From: Bacteroidota bacterium
Lineage (GTDB): Bacteria > Bacteroidota > Bacteroidia > Flavobacteriales_D > Sanyastnellaceae
Assembly: GCA_027621555.1 (NCBI GenBank)
Contig: JAQCBJ010000010.1
Coordinates: 1 to 52,032, forward strand
Direction: 5' to 3'
Length of the DNA stretch: 52,032 bases
Shown: positions 33,022-40,437 of the stretch, one piece after another
Layout: every line of letters begins with the position of its first letter
Position numbering within the stretch: the stretch's first letter is position 1
Program-made: the position numbers and the translations under genes
The notes under the pieces: model-generated
Database searches by the model: none
What the model saw: only the letters and a program-made list of their open reading frames with translations
Told to the model about the DNA's origin: nothing

Positions 33022-34113
33022 TCACTTCTCAGCCTTTTCGCGGGCTTCCATGCTTTTTGTGAGCGCTTGAATCCATGGAAATTCTTGCAGGAACTCTCCG
33101 GCCACGATCCGGAACAGGGTGTATGCAGGGATGGCGAGGACCATGCCTGCCGGACCGGCAACACTCCCCGCGACGGAAATGACCACGAAAATTTCAAGGG
33201 GGTGGGCGAAGACGCGTTTGGCAAAAATGACCGGCTGGGTGAAGACGTTGTCCACGCCTTGCGCGGCGAGGTACACGCCCATGGCCCACCCAAACGCCCC
33301 CCAGTCGACCCCGCTGGAGATCATCACAAGCGCCCCCACGCCAACTCCGAGGATGGGGCCGAGGTAAGGGATGAGGTTGAAGAGTCCGGCCAAAAGCCCG
33401 AGCAACCAGCCGTGGGGCACTCCGATGAGTGTTAGGCCCAGGCCCACGACAAGGGTGATGATGCTCACTTGAATGATCAAGCCACCGAAGTAGCGTGTGA
33501 GCAACTTGCCCGAGCGCTCCATGATGCGCGTGACGGTGGGTTGTTTGGATTCAGGAGTCAGCGCCAGAACCAAATCTTTGAACAACGCGGGTTCGCGCAT
33601 GAGAAAGAAGGCCATAAAAAGCACGGAGAACGTCGCCACAAACACGTTGCCGACCGAGGAGAGGATGCCTGAGAACAGAGAGCTGGCGTTGTCGAATTTC
33701 ACCAGGCCTGAAGCCTGTTCAGCGAGAAAGGCGCTGTTCGCCATGCCTTCGCCACTGAGGTCAAAGCCTACGGTCCAAGCATCGAGCGTGGCGAGCGCGT
33801 CGTTCCAATGACGGGTCAGCTGCGCCGCGTCAAGCCGGGCCAATGCCGCGATCTGCTCTTGCACCAACGGCGCGAACAACATGACCACACCCGTCGCCAA
33901 ACTGACCATGGCGGTCAACGCCACGGCCGATCCAATTCCAGTGCCAAGCTTCCAGCGACCGACATGTCGCGATGCGGTCCAGCTCACGATGGGCTTGCCC
34001 ACAAAGCTCAGAGCAACCGCTGCGAGGAAGTACAGGGTGAGTTGGCTGAATCGCCACACAAACGCAACGAACAGCACTGCGGCAATCCACCATTCCCAAC
34101 GCAGGCGTTTCAT
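33022..34113 (-). CDS. AI-2E (PerM) family transporter
   Basis: 363 aa integral membrane protein with about eight helices: an N-terminal pair with FSQLTLYFLAAVALSFVGKPIVSW, then FVATFSVLFMAFFLMREPALFKDLV and the family core LLGLLAGLFNLIPYLGPILGVGVG. The family moves small molecules or exports ions; it includes TqsA, but most members are not tied to AI-2. The ATG at 34113 overlaps the sixA TGA (ATGA). A TTG two codons upstream is a possible but weaker start. Confidence 0.88.
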   Translation of the reverse strand: MKRLRWEWWIAAVLFVAFVWRFSQLTLYFLAAVALSFVGKPIVSWTASRHVGRWKLGTGIGSAVALTAMVSLATGVVMLFAPLVQEQIAALARLDAAQLTRHWNDALATLDAWTVGFDLSGEGMANSAFLAEQASGLVKFDNASSLFSGILSSVGNVFVATFSVLFMAFFLMREPALFKDLVLALTPESKQPTVTRIMERSGKLLTRYFGGLIIQVSIITLVVGLGLTLIGVPHGWLLGLLAGLFNLIPYLGPILGVGVGALVMISSGVDWGAFGWAMGVYLAAQGVDNVFTQPVIFAKRVFAHPLEIFVVISVAGSVAGPAGMVLAIPAYTLFRIVAGEFLQEFPWIQALTKSMEAREKAEK

Positions 34114-34604
34114 GGGCAAAGCGAAGATTTGGGCGTGAACAATCCTCGAAGCCTTCCCGTGCCGGCGAACGTCTCGGCCCAGGAATCCACTTGGAGTTCA
34201 ATCTCAGCCAAGCCGCACGTCGGAAGCCAAACAGGCTGCTCCGTCAACCGCTCCACCAACTCGCTCAGCCCTGGATTGTGACCCACGATCCATCCCGATT
34301 CGTGGCTGTCGTCCCACGCGTTGATCCAATTCAACCACGCCCTGTCCGAAGCCAGGTAAGCGTCTTCTTGAATTTGCAATCTCGATGGGGACTCTCCCCA
34401 TTCCGCGAACATCAAGACGGCCGTCTCACGCGTGCGAGAGGCGGGGCTGACAAGCAAAGGCGCGCCTGCTTCTCGCGCCTCGGCGGTCCACTTCCCGAGC
34501 GCGGTTGCTCCGTCCTTGCCGCGAGGGGTGAGAACACGCTCGATGTCCGGACAGGAACCGTAAGGGACGGCTTTGCCATGTCGTACCACGAAGAGGCGCT
34601 TCAT
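34110..34604 (-). CDS. sixA: SixA-type phosphohistidine phosphatase
   Basis: 164 aa histidine-phosphatase fold. RHG motif at LFVVRHGKAVPY, then SPASRTRETA, and the second catalytic His in GWIVGHNPGLSELVERL. It removes phosphate from phosphohistidine proteins in E. coli; the substrate here is unknown. It forms a two-gene unit with the AI-2E-family gene and is divergent from mntR, with 121 bp between starts. A GC-rich inverted repeat abuts the ATG. Confidence 0.88.
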   Translation of the reverse strand: MKRLFVVRHGKAVPYGSCPDIERVLTPRGKDGATALGKWTAEAREAGAPLLVSPASRTRETAVLMFAEWGESPSRLQIQEDAYLASDRAWLNWINAWDDSHESGWIVGHNPGLSELVERLTEQPVWLPTCGLAEIELQVDSWAETFAGTGRLRGLFTPKSSLCP

Positions 34605-34628
34605 GCCCCCAAGTTCGGAAAGGGGGGC
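34605..34628. repeat. GC-rich inverted repeat before sixA
   Basis: GCCCCC (34605-34610) and GGGGGC (34623-34628) can pair across a 12-base loop and lie directly before the sixA ATG on the minus strand. The stem of six G-C pairs would mask the initiation region if it folds. Confidence 0.45.
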
Positions 34629-34655
34629 TTCTTCGTGCGATTCCTAGAGCGCGAA

Positions 34656-34698
34656 TTTTTTAGGTCTGTCTAAAAAATAAATTAGGTGCGTCTAAAAA
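34656..34698. promoter_or_regulatory. Two tandem MntR/DtxR-like operator boxes
   Basis: Box 1: TTTTTTAG (34656-34663), GTCTGT, CTAAAAAA (34670-34677), a perfect 8-bp inverted repeat. Box 2: TTAG (34682-34685), GTGCGT, CTAA (34692-34695). The 17-bp units at 34660-34676 and 34682-34698 match at 15 of 17 positions and are 22 bp apart, about two helical turns. They sit just upstream of the mntR -7 box and between mntR and sixA, which fits autoregulation by a metal-bound DtxR-family dimer. Confidence 0.65.
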
Positions 34699-34713
34699 TG
34701 AGGGCGGAGTGCC

Positions 34714-34721
34714 TACTTTTG
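34714..34721 (+). promoter_or_regulatory. -7 box of mntR-zip
   Basis: TACTTTTG, full match, ending 4 bases before the ATG at 34726. Confidence 0.55.
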
Positions 34722-34725
34722 TCCC

Positions 34726-35376
34726 ATGTCTAAGTCGACTCACCGTGAGGATCACCTCAAAGCCCTGTACACGTTAGGGGAGGAAGCCGGTCAAGAATCC
34801 TGGGTTTCCACCAACGCCATGGCAGCACACTTGGATGTGAAGCCACCAAGCGTCACGGCCATGGTTCACGTGATGAGTGAACTGGGTTGGGCCGAGCATC
34901 GTCCTTACCGTGGAGCGCGCCTGACGCCGCTGGGCAAAAAGTTGGCCTTGACGTTGGTCCGGAAACATCGTCTTTGGGAGACTTTCCTTGTGGAACGATT
35001 GGGGTTTGGTTGGGAGGAGGTGCATGACATTGCAGAACAACTTGAGCACATCGACAGCGTGTCGCTCGTGGACAAATTGGATGCCTACTTAGGTCATCCG
35101 ACCATTGATCCCCATGGCGATCCGATTCCCACCGCAAAAGGCCAAATCGCGGATTCACGTCGCTTGACCCCACTCCTCGAATGGCCTCACGACAAGCCTT
35201 GCCAGGTGGGTGCCGTCAAGGACAGCAACGACAAGGTACTCGTCGAGCTCACCTCGTTGGGCATTGAATTGGGAACGGTGTTGCGTCCTGAAGATCGACT
35301 GAAGGTGCCCCTGGCTTTGGCCGAAGAAGTGCTTGTTGAACCGCAATCCTCGCAAGAAATCTCAACAAATGAATGA
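34726..35376 (+). CDS. mntR: DtxR/MntR-family metal-dependent transcriptional regulator
   Basis: 216 aa. Winged helix at about 5-65 (HREDHLKALYTL ... VSTNAMAAHLDVKPPSVTAMVHVMSELGW), then YRGARLTPLGKKLALTLVRKHRLWETFLVERLGF and the metal-binding/dimerisation helix EEVHDIAEQLEHIDS, and a C-terminal FeoA-like SH3 section. It binds Mn2+ or Fe2+ and represses metal-uptake genes. The metal cannot be decided from sequence alone. It overlaps the ZIP transporter gene by 8 bp and has operator-like boxes in its own promoter. Confidence 0.92.
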   Translation: MSKSTHREDHLKALYTLGEEAGQESWVSTNAMAAHLDVKPPSVTAMVHVMSELGWAEHRPYRGARLTPLGKKLALTLVRKHRLWETFLVERLGFGWEEVHDIAEQLEHIDSVSLVDKLDAYLGHPTIDPHGDPIPTAKGQIADSRRLTPLLEWPHDKPCQVGAVKDSNDKVLVELTSLGIELGTVLRPEDRLKVPLALAEEVLVEPQSSQEISTNE

Positions 35377-36190
35377 CATCATCACTTGGTTCGAAGGGCT
35401 AGGTCCGGTCATGGCGGCCTTGGTGGCCACCACGTTTACCTGGGCCATGACTGCAGCGGGTGCCGCGTTGGTTTTCCCGTTCCGAAAGATGAATCGTCGT
35501 CTGTTCGACGGCATGCTTGGCTTTACGGGAGGGGTGATGGTGGCCGCGAGCTTCTGGTCTTTGCTGGCTCCGGCCATCGACATGACGGGAGGAGAAGGCT
35601 TCGCAAAAGTGGGGCCTCCTGCGATCGGGTTTGGGCTGGGGGCGTTGTTCATCTACGTTCTCGATCGCTTCGTTCCTCACCTGCACATCAATTTCCGCAA
35701 GGACGAGGCGGAGGGCCTTGAAACGGACTGGCGTCGGACGACGCTGCTGGTGCTGGCCATTACGCTTCACAACATTCCAGAGGGATTGGCGGTAGGGGTG
35801 TTGTTTGGCGGAGCGGCTCTTGGGTTGGATGGTGCGACCACCGCTGGCGCGGTCGCCTTGGCCATAGGGATTGGCATTCAGAATTTCCCCGAGGGCTTGT
35901 CGGTCAGTATGCCGTTGCGTCGAGATGGGGTTTCGAGGGGGCGCGCCTGGTGGTACGGCCAGTTGTCGGCCCTTGTCGAACCGGTGGCAGGCGTCATCGG
36001 CGCGGTGGCCGTGATGAGCATGAAACCCTTGTTGCCCTACGCCCTCGCGTTCGCAGCCGGGGCCATGATTTACGTGGTCATCGAGGAAGTCATTCCGGAA
36101 ACCCAACGCGACAAATACACCGACGTGGCGACGCTGGGATTCATCGGAGGGTTCATTGTGATGATGGCACTCGACGTGGGGTTGGGGTAA
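35369..36190 (+). CDS. ZIP-family divalent metal transporter
   Basis: 273 aa from the ATG at 35369, which overlaps the mntR stop by 8 bp. Eight membrane helices. The metal-path motifs HNIPEG (in helix IV) and QNFPEG (helix V) are both present, as is the histidine-containing loop PHLHINFRKDE. This is the GufA/ZupT branch, which imports Zn, Mn or Fe. Coupling to mntR suggests manganese or iron, but that is inference. The last 38 bp overlap the convergent mpl gene. Confidence 0.92.
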   Translation: MNDIITWFEGLGPVMAALVATTFTWAMTAAGAALVFPFRKMNRRLFDGMLGFTGGVMVAASFWSLLAPAIDMTGGEGFAKVGPPAIGFGLGALFIYVLDRFVPHLHINFRKDEAEGLETDWRRTTLLVLAITLHNIPEGLAVGVLFGGAALGLDGATTAGAVALAIGIGIQNFPEGLSVSMPLRRDGVSRGRAWWYGQLSALVEPVAGVIGAVAVMSMKPLLPYALAFAAGAMIYVVIEEVIPETQRDKYTDVATLGFIGGFIVMMALDVGLG

Positions 36191-37535
36191 ACGCAGCTCC
36201 ACCAAACCGACCGCTGCTCATCATCAAGAGCACGTGGTTTTCGCGAGGCACTTCATCAAGGCGGTCTTCAAGGGCGGAGACCGAGGTGATGACTTCCAAC
36301 GTCTCACGCCCAAACGAAGCTTTCACAAACGCCTCGTCCAACTCCGGCAATCGCTTGTGCGCGACGACCGCGGGATCGAAATACACGATGGCATGGTCGA
36401 CCGCATCCATCGCGGCCTTGTACTGGGGGATGAACGCCTTGTTGAGGCTGCTGAAGGTGTGAAGCTCAAACACCGCGGTGACCGAGCGTGACGGGTATTG
36501 ACCGACCACCGAAGCTTGTGTGGCCCGAAGCTTGGAAGGGGCGTGCGCAAAATCGCGAAACGCGATGAAGTCGTGATCCGAGTCTTCGTGAGCCACTTCG
36601 AGCCTTCGGGCAGCGCCGGTGAAGTTGGCAATGTGGCGGTCAAAGTCTGCCACCGCCAACCCCATGGCCTCGCAACACGCCCGGGCGGCAGCCAGGTTTT
36701 GCATGTTGTGGGCGCCAAGCAGGGACACGTCCATGGTTTCGGCTCCAGGCAACGTGACTTGGCTTCCCGTGGCGGTCGGGGCATGGTCCGGGGTGGAGTA
36801 GCCCACCCACCGGATGTCCGTCCGCTCTTGACGGAGCTCGGCAATGACTTCCGCAAGCATCGGATCCTCTTCGCAGTGGATCACCGTGCCGCCTGGCTCT
36901 ACCGTACGCAGGTACTGGCGGAACTGTTCGATGTAATCTTCTTCAGTGGGGAAGACGTTGACGTGGTCCCAAGCGATGCCGGTGAGGACCGTGACATGTG
37001 GTCCGTACCAGAGAAACTTGGGCCTGCGATCAATGGGTGAGCTGAGGTACTCGTCGCCTTCGATGACGGCCCATTCGTGCTTTTCGTCGAGGTCCACCAT
37101 CCGGTCGAACCCTTCAAGTTGCGCCCCGACCATGAGGTCCGTGGAGATGCCGGCGCCATGGAGGGCGTGAAGGATCATGGAGGTCACGGTGGTTTTCCCG
37201 TGGCTGCCGGCCACGACCATGCGCTTTTTGGCCTCCGTGGCAAAACGCAGGAATTCCGGGTAACTCTGGATGGTTAACCCCAATTCTTGAGCGCGAAGGA
37301 GTTCTGGGTTGTCGGTTCGGGCATGCATCCCCAAGATCACCACATCCAGGTCCGAGGTGATTCTGTCCGCATCCCAGCCTTCGATCTCCGGCAGCAGCCC
37401 CGCGGCTTTCAATCGTCCACGGCTGGGTTCGAAGATTTGGTCGTCACTCCCTGTGACATGGTGGCCGGCGTCGGCCAAGGCGAGAGCGAAGTTGTGCATG
37501 GCGCTTCCGCCAACGGCAATCAGATGTATGCGCAT
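36153..37535 (-). CDS. mpl: Mpl: UDP-MurNAc:L-Ala-gamma-D-Glu-meso-DAP ligase
   Basis: 460 aa from the ATG at 37535 (MRIHLIAVGGSAMHNFALALADAG). Mur-ligase fold: Rossmann start, ATP loop AGSHGKTTVTSMILHAL, EGDEYLSSPIDRRPKFLWYGPHV, GIAWDHVNVFPTEEDYIEQFRQYL and FAHAPSKLRATQASV (MurC would have FAHHP). It reattaches tripeptide to UDP-MurNAc during peptidoglycan recycling. The size equals E. coli Mpl. It is distinguished from MurC by the GGSAMHN start and the ARTDNPELLRAQELG region. Divergent from the EI24 gene. Confidence 0.9.
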   Translation of the reverse strand: MRIHLIAVGGSAMHNFALALADAGHHVTGSDDQIFEPSRGRLKAAGLLPEIEGWDADRITSDLDVVILGMHARTDNPELLRAQELGLTIQSYPEFLRFATEAKKRMVVAGSHGKTTVTSMILHALHGAGISTDLMVGAQLEGFDRMVDLDEKHEWAVIEGDEYLSSPIDRRPKFLWYGPHVTVLTGIAWDHVNVFPTEEDYIEQFRQYLRTVEPGGTVIHCEEDPMLAEVIAELRQERTDIRWVGYSTPDHAPTATGSQVTLPGAETMDVSLLGAHNMQNLAAARACCEAMGLAVADFDRHIANFTGAARRLEVAHEDSDHDFIAFRDFAHAPSKLRATQASVVGQYPSRSVTAVFELHTFSSLNKAFIPQYKAAMDAVDHAIVYFDPAVVAHKRLPELDEAFVKASFGRETLEVITSVSALEDRLDEVPRENHVLLMMSSGRFGGAAFTPTPRRVPSSQ

Positions 37536-37604
37536 GGAGGGAAAGTTCACATCTTTTCGTCAGGCCTGGGACAGGAATCCCTTGCACTTTCTCACATTCG
37601 CACC

Positions 37605-38369
37605 ATGACAACCTTCGCCTCATTAAGCCAAGCGCACCGTCGAGCGTGGCGATTGTTGAAAGGACCGCTGGCGGGGTGGTTTGTGCCTGCCGCTGCCCTG
37701 ACATTGGCCTTGGCCGCACTCGGGTGGTACGGCATTTCCGTCGCGGCTGAGCACCTGTCCGCATGGTTGCTTTCTCAGGGATCGTGGTCGGCCGACGAAG
37801 CTTGGCTCCAAACGTTGACCGAGTGGATGCTGTGGCTCGCCCTGCTGGTGGTGAAATTGAAGCTGACCAAATACATCGTCTTGGTGGTCATGGGTCCGCT
37901 TTTTGCCGCTGTTAGCGAAGCCACCGAGGCCCAAATCACAGGCCAAGCTTTGGTCTTTTCGTGGTCGCGTTGGATCAAGGATGCGGTCCGTGGGTTGCGG
38001 TCCGCCATGGTGCTTGCCACCTTTGAGTGGACCTTGACCTTGCTGCTTTGGGCAGTGGGGTTGTTCTTTCCCGTGTTGTCTCCCGTGACGCTGCCTTTGG
38101 CGTGGCTGGTAGGAGCATGGGCCTACGGGGCGTCCGCAATGGATTACGTGTGGGAGCGAGAAGGGAAGGGCGCGCGTTCCGGGTTGGTCGCCAGCTTGAA
38201 AAGACCGACAGTGGCGTTTGGGGTCGGTGTTCCGTTTGCCTTTTGGATGGCGATTCCTGTGTTGGCCTGGACCGTCGGGCCAATGATGGGAGGGATGGGG
38301 GCCGCGGCCACAGCCTCGGTTCTGCTGAAAGGAGGAGAGACCAGTTCCGCTCAGGCCGTGATGACCTGA
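37605..38369 (+). CDS. EI24/CysZ-like membrane protein
   Basis: 254 aa from the ATG at 37605. Several membrane helices, and the family motif KLTKYIVLVVMGPLFAAVSEATEAQITG, typical of EI24-domain proteins; CysZ (sulfate uptake) is the only well-studied bacterial member. No cysteine-synthesis genes are near, so the substrate is open. The frame opens at 37287, antisense to mpl, and those residues look non-coding. The last 19 bp overlap the convergent aroA. Confidence 0.75.
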   Translation: MTTFASLSQAHRRAWRLLKGPLAGWFVPAAALTLALAALGWYGISVAAEHLSAWLLSQGSWSADEAWLQTLTEWMLWLALLVVKLKLTKYIVLVVMGPLFAAVSEATEAQITGQALVFSWSRWIKDAVRGLRSAMVLATFEWTLTLLLWAVGLFFPVLSPVTLPLAWLVGAWAYGASAMDYVWEREGKGARSGLVASLKRPTVAFGVGVPFAFWMAIPVLAWTVGPMMGGMGAAATASVLLKGGETSSAQAVMT

Positions 38370-39646
38370 ATGGCGATGCCAAGCGCCTCGAGGTCGTCAA
38401 AGAAGCTCGGGTAGCTTTTCGCCACCGCTTCGGCACCCACAATCTCGACGGGAGCTCCGGCGGCACCGAAGATGGCGGCAGCCATGGCCATGCGGTGATC
38501 GCCATGGGAATCCATGCGTCCGGCCTGAACCTTTCCAGGATGGACAGTCAAGGTGTCGCGGTCCTCGTTGAGGTCGACTTGGATGCCCACTTTGGCCCAT
38601 TCGGATTGAATGATCTTGCCTCGGTTTGATTCCTTGTTTCCGAGCCTGTGAAGGCCGGTCAAGACACTCGGCTTCTTTCCAAACGCCGCGAGGGCTGCCA
38701 AAGGCGGGAACAAATCTGGGGAATCCGTGAGGTCGATTTGGAAGGACTTGGGGCGACCGGCCAGGATTTGGACACCTTCATCGGTGCCCGCAAGCCGACA
38801 GCCTCCGAAGAGAAGAGCGCCCTTGATGGCTTCGTCCGCCTGAGTGTAGGTGCTGTGCAAGCCCTCGACGTTCAGGTGGTGAGGTGCACAAAGCGCACCG
38901 AGGGCAAGAAGGAAGGCTGCGGCGGACCAGTCGCCGTCTACAGTCAGGTCGAGGCCTTGGGCGCGCTGGTTCCCTTCGATGCTCAACACGAGCACGCGCT
39001 CGTCGGGGTCGTCTTCGAGCACGTCGATGCGAATGCCCATGTCTTCGAGGACTTCGAGGGTCATGTCGACGTAGGGGCGGCTCACGACGCCTTGCAGGCT
39101 CAGCACCGAATTGCCAGCCGCATGAGGCAAAGCACAAAGCAAGCCCGTCAGGACCTGGCTGCTGCCCGCGGCGTCGAGGGTGACTTCGCCTCCGGTCAAG
39201 GGCCCGTCAATCAAGGGATGTTCCCCAGGCGCGGTGTTCTCCACCCTGACCTCAAACGCATCGAGCGCTTCCGAGAGTCCGGAGACGTCTCGCCTGAGCA
39301 GAGACCCGCTGCGCTCCATCACGAGCGGGTCCGGGTGCAGGGCGGCGAGCATGCCAAACATGCGCAACCCCAGTCCCGATTCGCCCGGCGTCAACGTGGT
39401 GTCGCGTGGGGCGAGGGGGAAGTGTCCGTGGATGGCCACGGCGTCGTCCCCAAGCTCGATGTCCGCTCCCAGTTGGGCCGCCATCATCAGGGCGTGGGTG
39501 CAATCGTCCGATTCGGACGGGCGGCGGATCATCGTCGTGCCTTCCGCCAACGTGGCGAGGGCCACGACGCGCTGCATGATGCTCTTGCTCGGGGGCGCCC
39601 ACACCGTGTCGCCTTGGAGCTGGCTGGGCAACACACGCAGAATCAT
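38351..39646 (-). CDS. aroA: EPSP synthase (3-phosphoshikimate 1-carboxyvinyltransferase)
   Basis: 431 aa. Sixth shikimate-pathway step. PPSKSIMQRVVALATLAEG replaces the usual GSKSxxNR, and TPGESGLGLRMF stands for GNAGTxxR; both are forms I associate with Bacteroidota AroA. Later motifs are SRPYVDMTLEVLEDMG, TVDGDWSAAAFLL and the catalytic-region DSPDLFPPLAALAAFG, then SHGDHRMAMAAAIFG. The ATG overlaps the ubiE stop (ATGA), so the two are co-translated. Confidence 0.93.
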   Translation of the reverse strand: MILRVLPSQLQGDTVWAPPSKSIMQRVVALATLAEGTTMIRRPSESDDCTHALMMAAQLGADIELGDDAVAIHGHFPLAPRDTTLTPGESGLGLRMFGMLAALHPDPLVMERSGSLLRRDVSGLSEALDAFEVRVENTAPGEHPLIDGPLTGGEVTLDAAGSSQVLTGLLCALPHAAGNSVLSLQGVVSRPYVDMTLEVLEDMGIRIDVLEDDPDERVLVLSIEGNQRAQGLDLTVDGDWSAAAFLLALGALCAPHHLNVEGLHSTYTQADEAIKGALLFGGCRLAGTDEGVQILAGRPKSFQIDLTDSPDLFPPLAALAAFGKKPSVLTGLHRLGNKESNRGKIIQSEWAKVGIQVDLNEDRDTLTVHPGKVQAGRMDSHGDHRMAMAAAIFGAAGAPVEIVGAEAVAKSYPSFFDDLEALGIAIQVITA

Positions 39647-40392
39647 AACGCGTGGTCCGCTTTCCGGCCCGTGTAAATGGTGGCGATGCCACCCGTCAGG
39701 GTTTGGGCCTTGACGTCCACGTAGCCTGCCTCGCTCAGTTGCGTCAAGAAGTCTTCGCCCTCGGGGAACGCTTGCACACTTTCAGGGAGGTAGGTGTAAG
39801 CGGCGGGGTCTTTGCTGACCCAGCGGCCAACCGTGGGCATGATGTACTTGAAGTAGAGGCCAAAGACCTGCTTGATGGGGAAGTGCTTGGGCTTGCTGAA
39901 CTCCAACACCAACCCCAAACCGCCTGGCTTCAACACCCGCAACATGTCGCGCAAGCCGCCTTGCAGGTCTTCAAAGTTCCGCACCCCAAAGGCCACGGTG
40001 AAGCAATCAAAATGGCCGTCGTCAAAGGGCAGGGCCACCGAGTCGCCTTGGATCAGGTCGATGCGGTCGTTCCACCCGCGGGCGGCCACTTTTTCGCGTC
40101 CCACTTCGAGCATTCTAGCGCTGATGTCCACGCCAGAAACATGCACGTCGAGCCCCATGCGAACCGCCTCAATCGCAAAGTCCGCGGTGCCTGTGGCCAC
40201 ATCGAGCATGCGTTGGGGCGATTCCTTTCGGAGAATGCGGATGCAGGCCTTACGCCACAACACGTCGATGCCGAGTGAGAAGAAGTGATTCAGAAAGTCG
40301 TAGCGGTGGGCGATGCCGTCAAACATCCGGGCCACCTGGTTTTTCTTGGCTTCTAGGTCGGGGGAGACGTAGGGGGTGATGCGTGTGCCCAT
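39643..40392 (-). CDS. ubiE: UbiE/MenG demethylmenaquinone methyltransferase
   Basis: 249 aa class I SAM methyltransferase. VARMFDGIAHRYDFLNHFFSLGID at the start, SAM motif MLDVATGTADFAIEA, the family signature DCFTVAFGVRNFEDLQGGLRDMLRVLKPGG, and YTYLPESVQAFP near the end. Last step of menaquinone synthesis. An imperfect -7 box (CATCTTTG, 40407-40414) precedes it. Confidence 0.94.
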   Translation of the reverse strand: MGTRITPYVSPDLEAKKNQVARMFDGIAHRYDFLNHFFSLGIDVLWRKACIRILRKESPQRMLDVATGTADFAIEAVRMGLDVHVSGVDISARMLEVGREKVAARGWNDRIDLIQGDSVALPFDDGHFDCFTVAFGVRNFEDLQGGLRDMLRVLKPGGLGLVLEFSKPKHFPIKQVFGLYFKYIMPTVGRWVSKDPAAYTYLPESVQAFPEGEDFLTQLSEAGYVDVKAQTLTGGIATIYTGRKADHAL

Positions 40393-40437
40393 GCGTGTGG
40401 TTTGTGCAAAGATGAACAGGTCTTGACGGGAAGAGGT

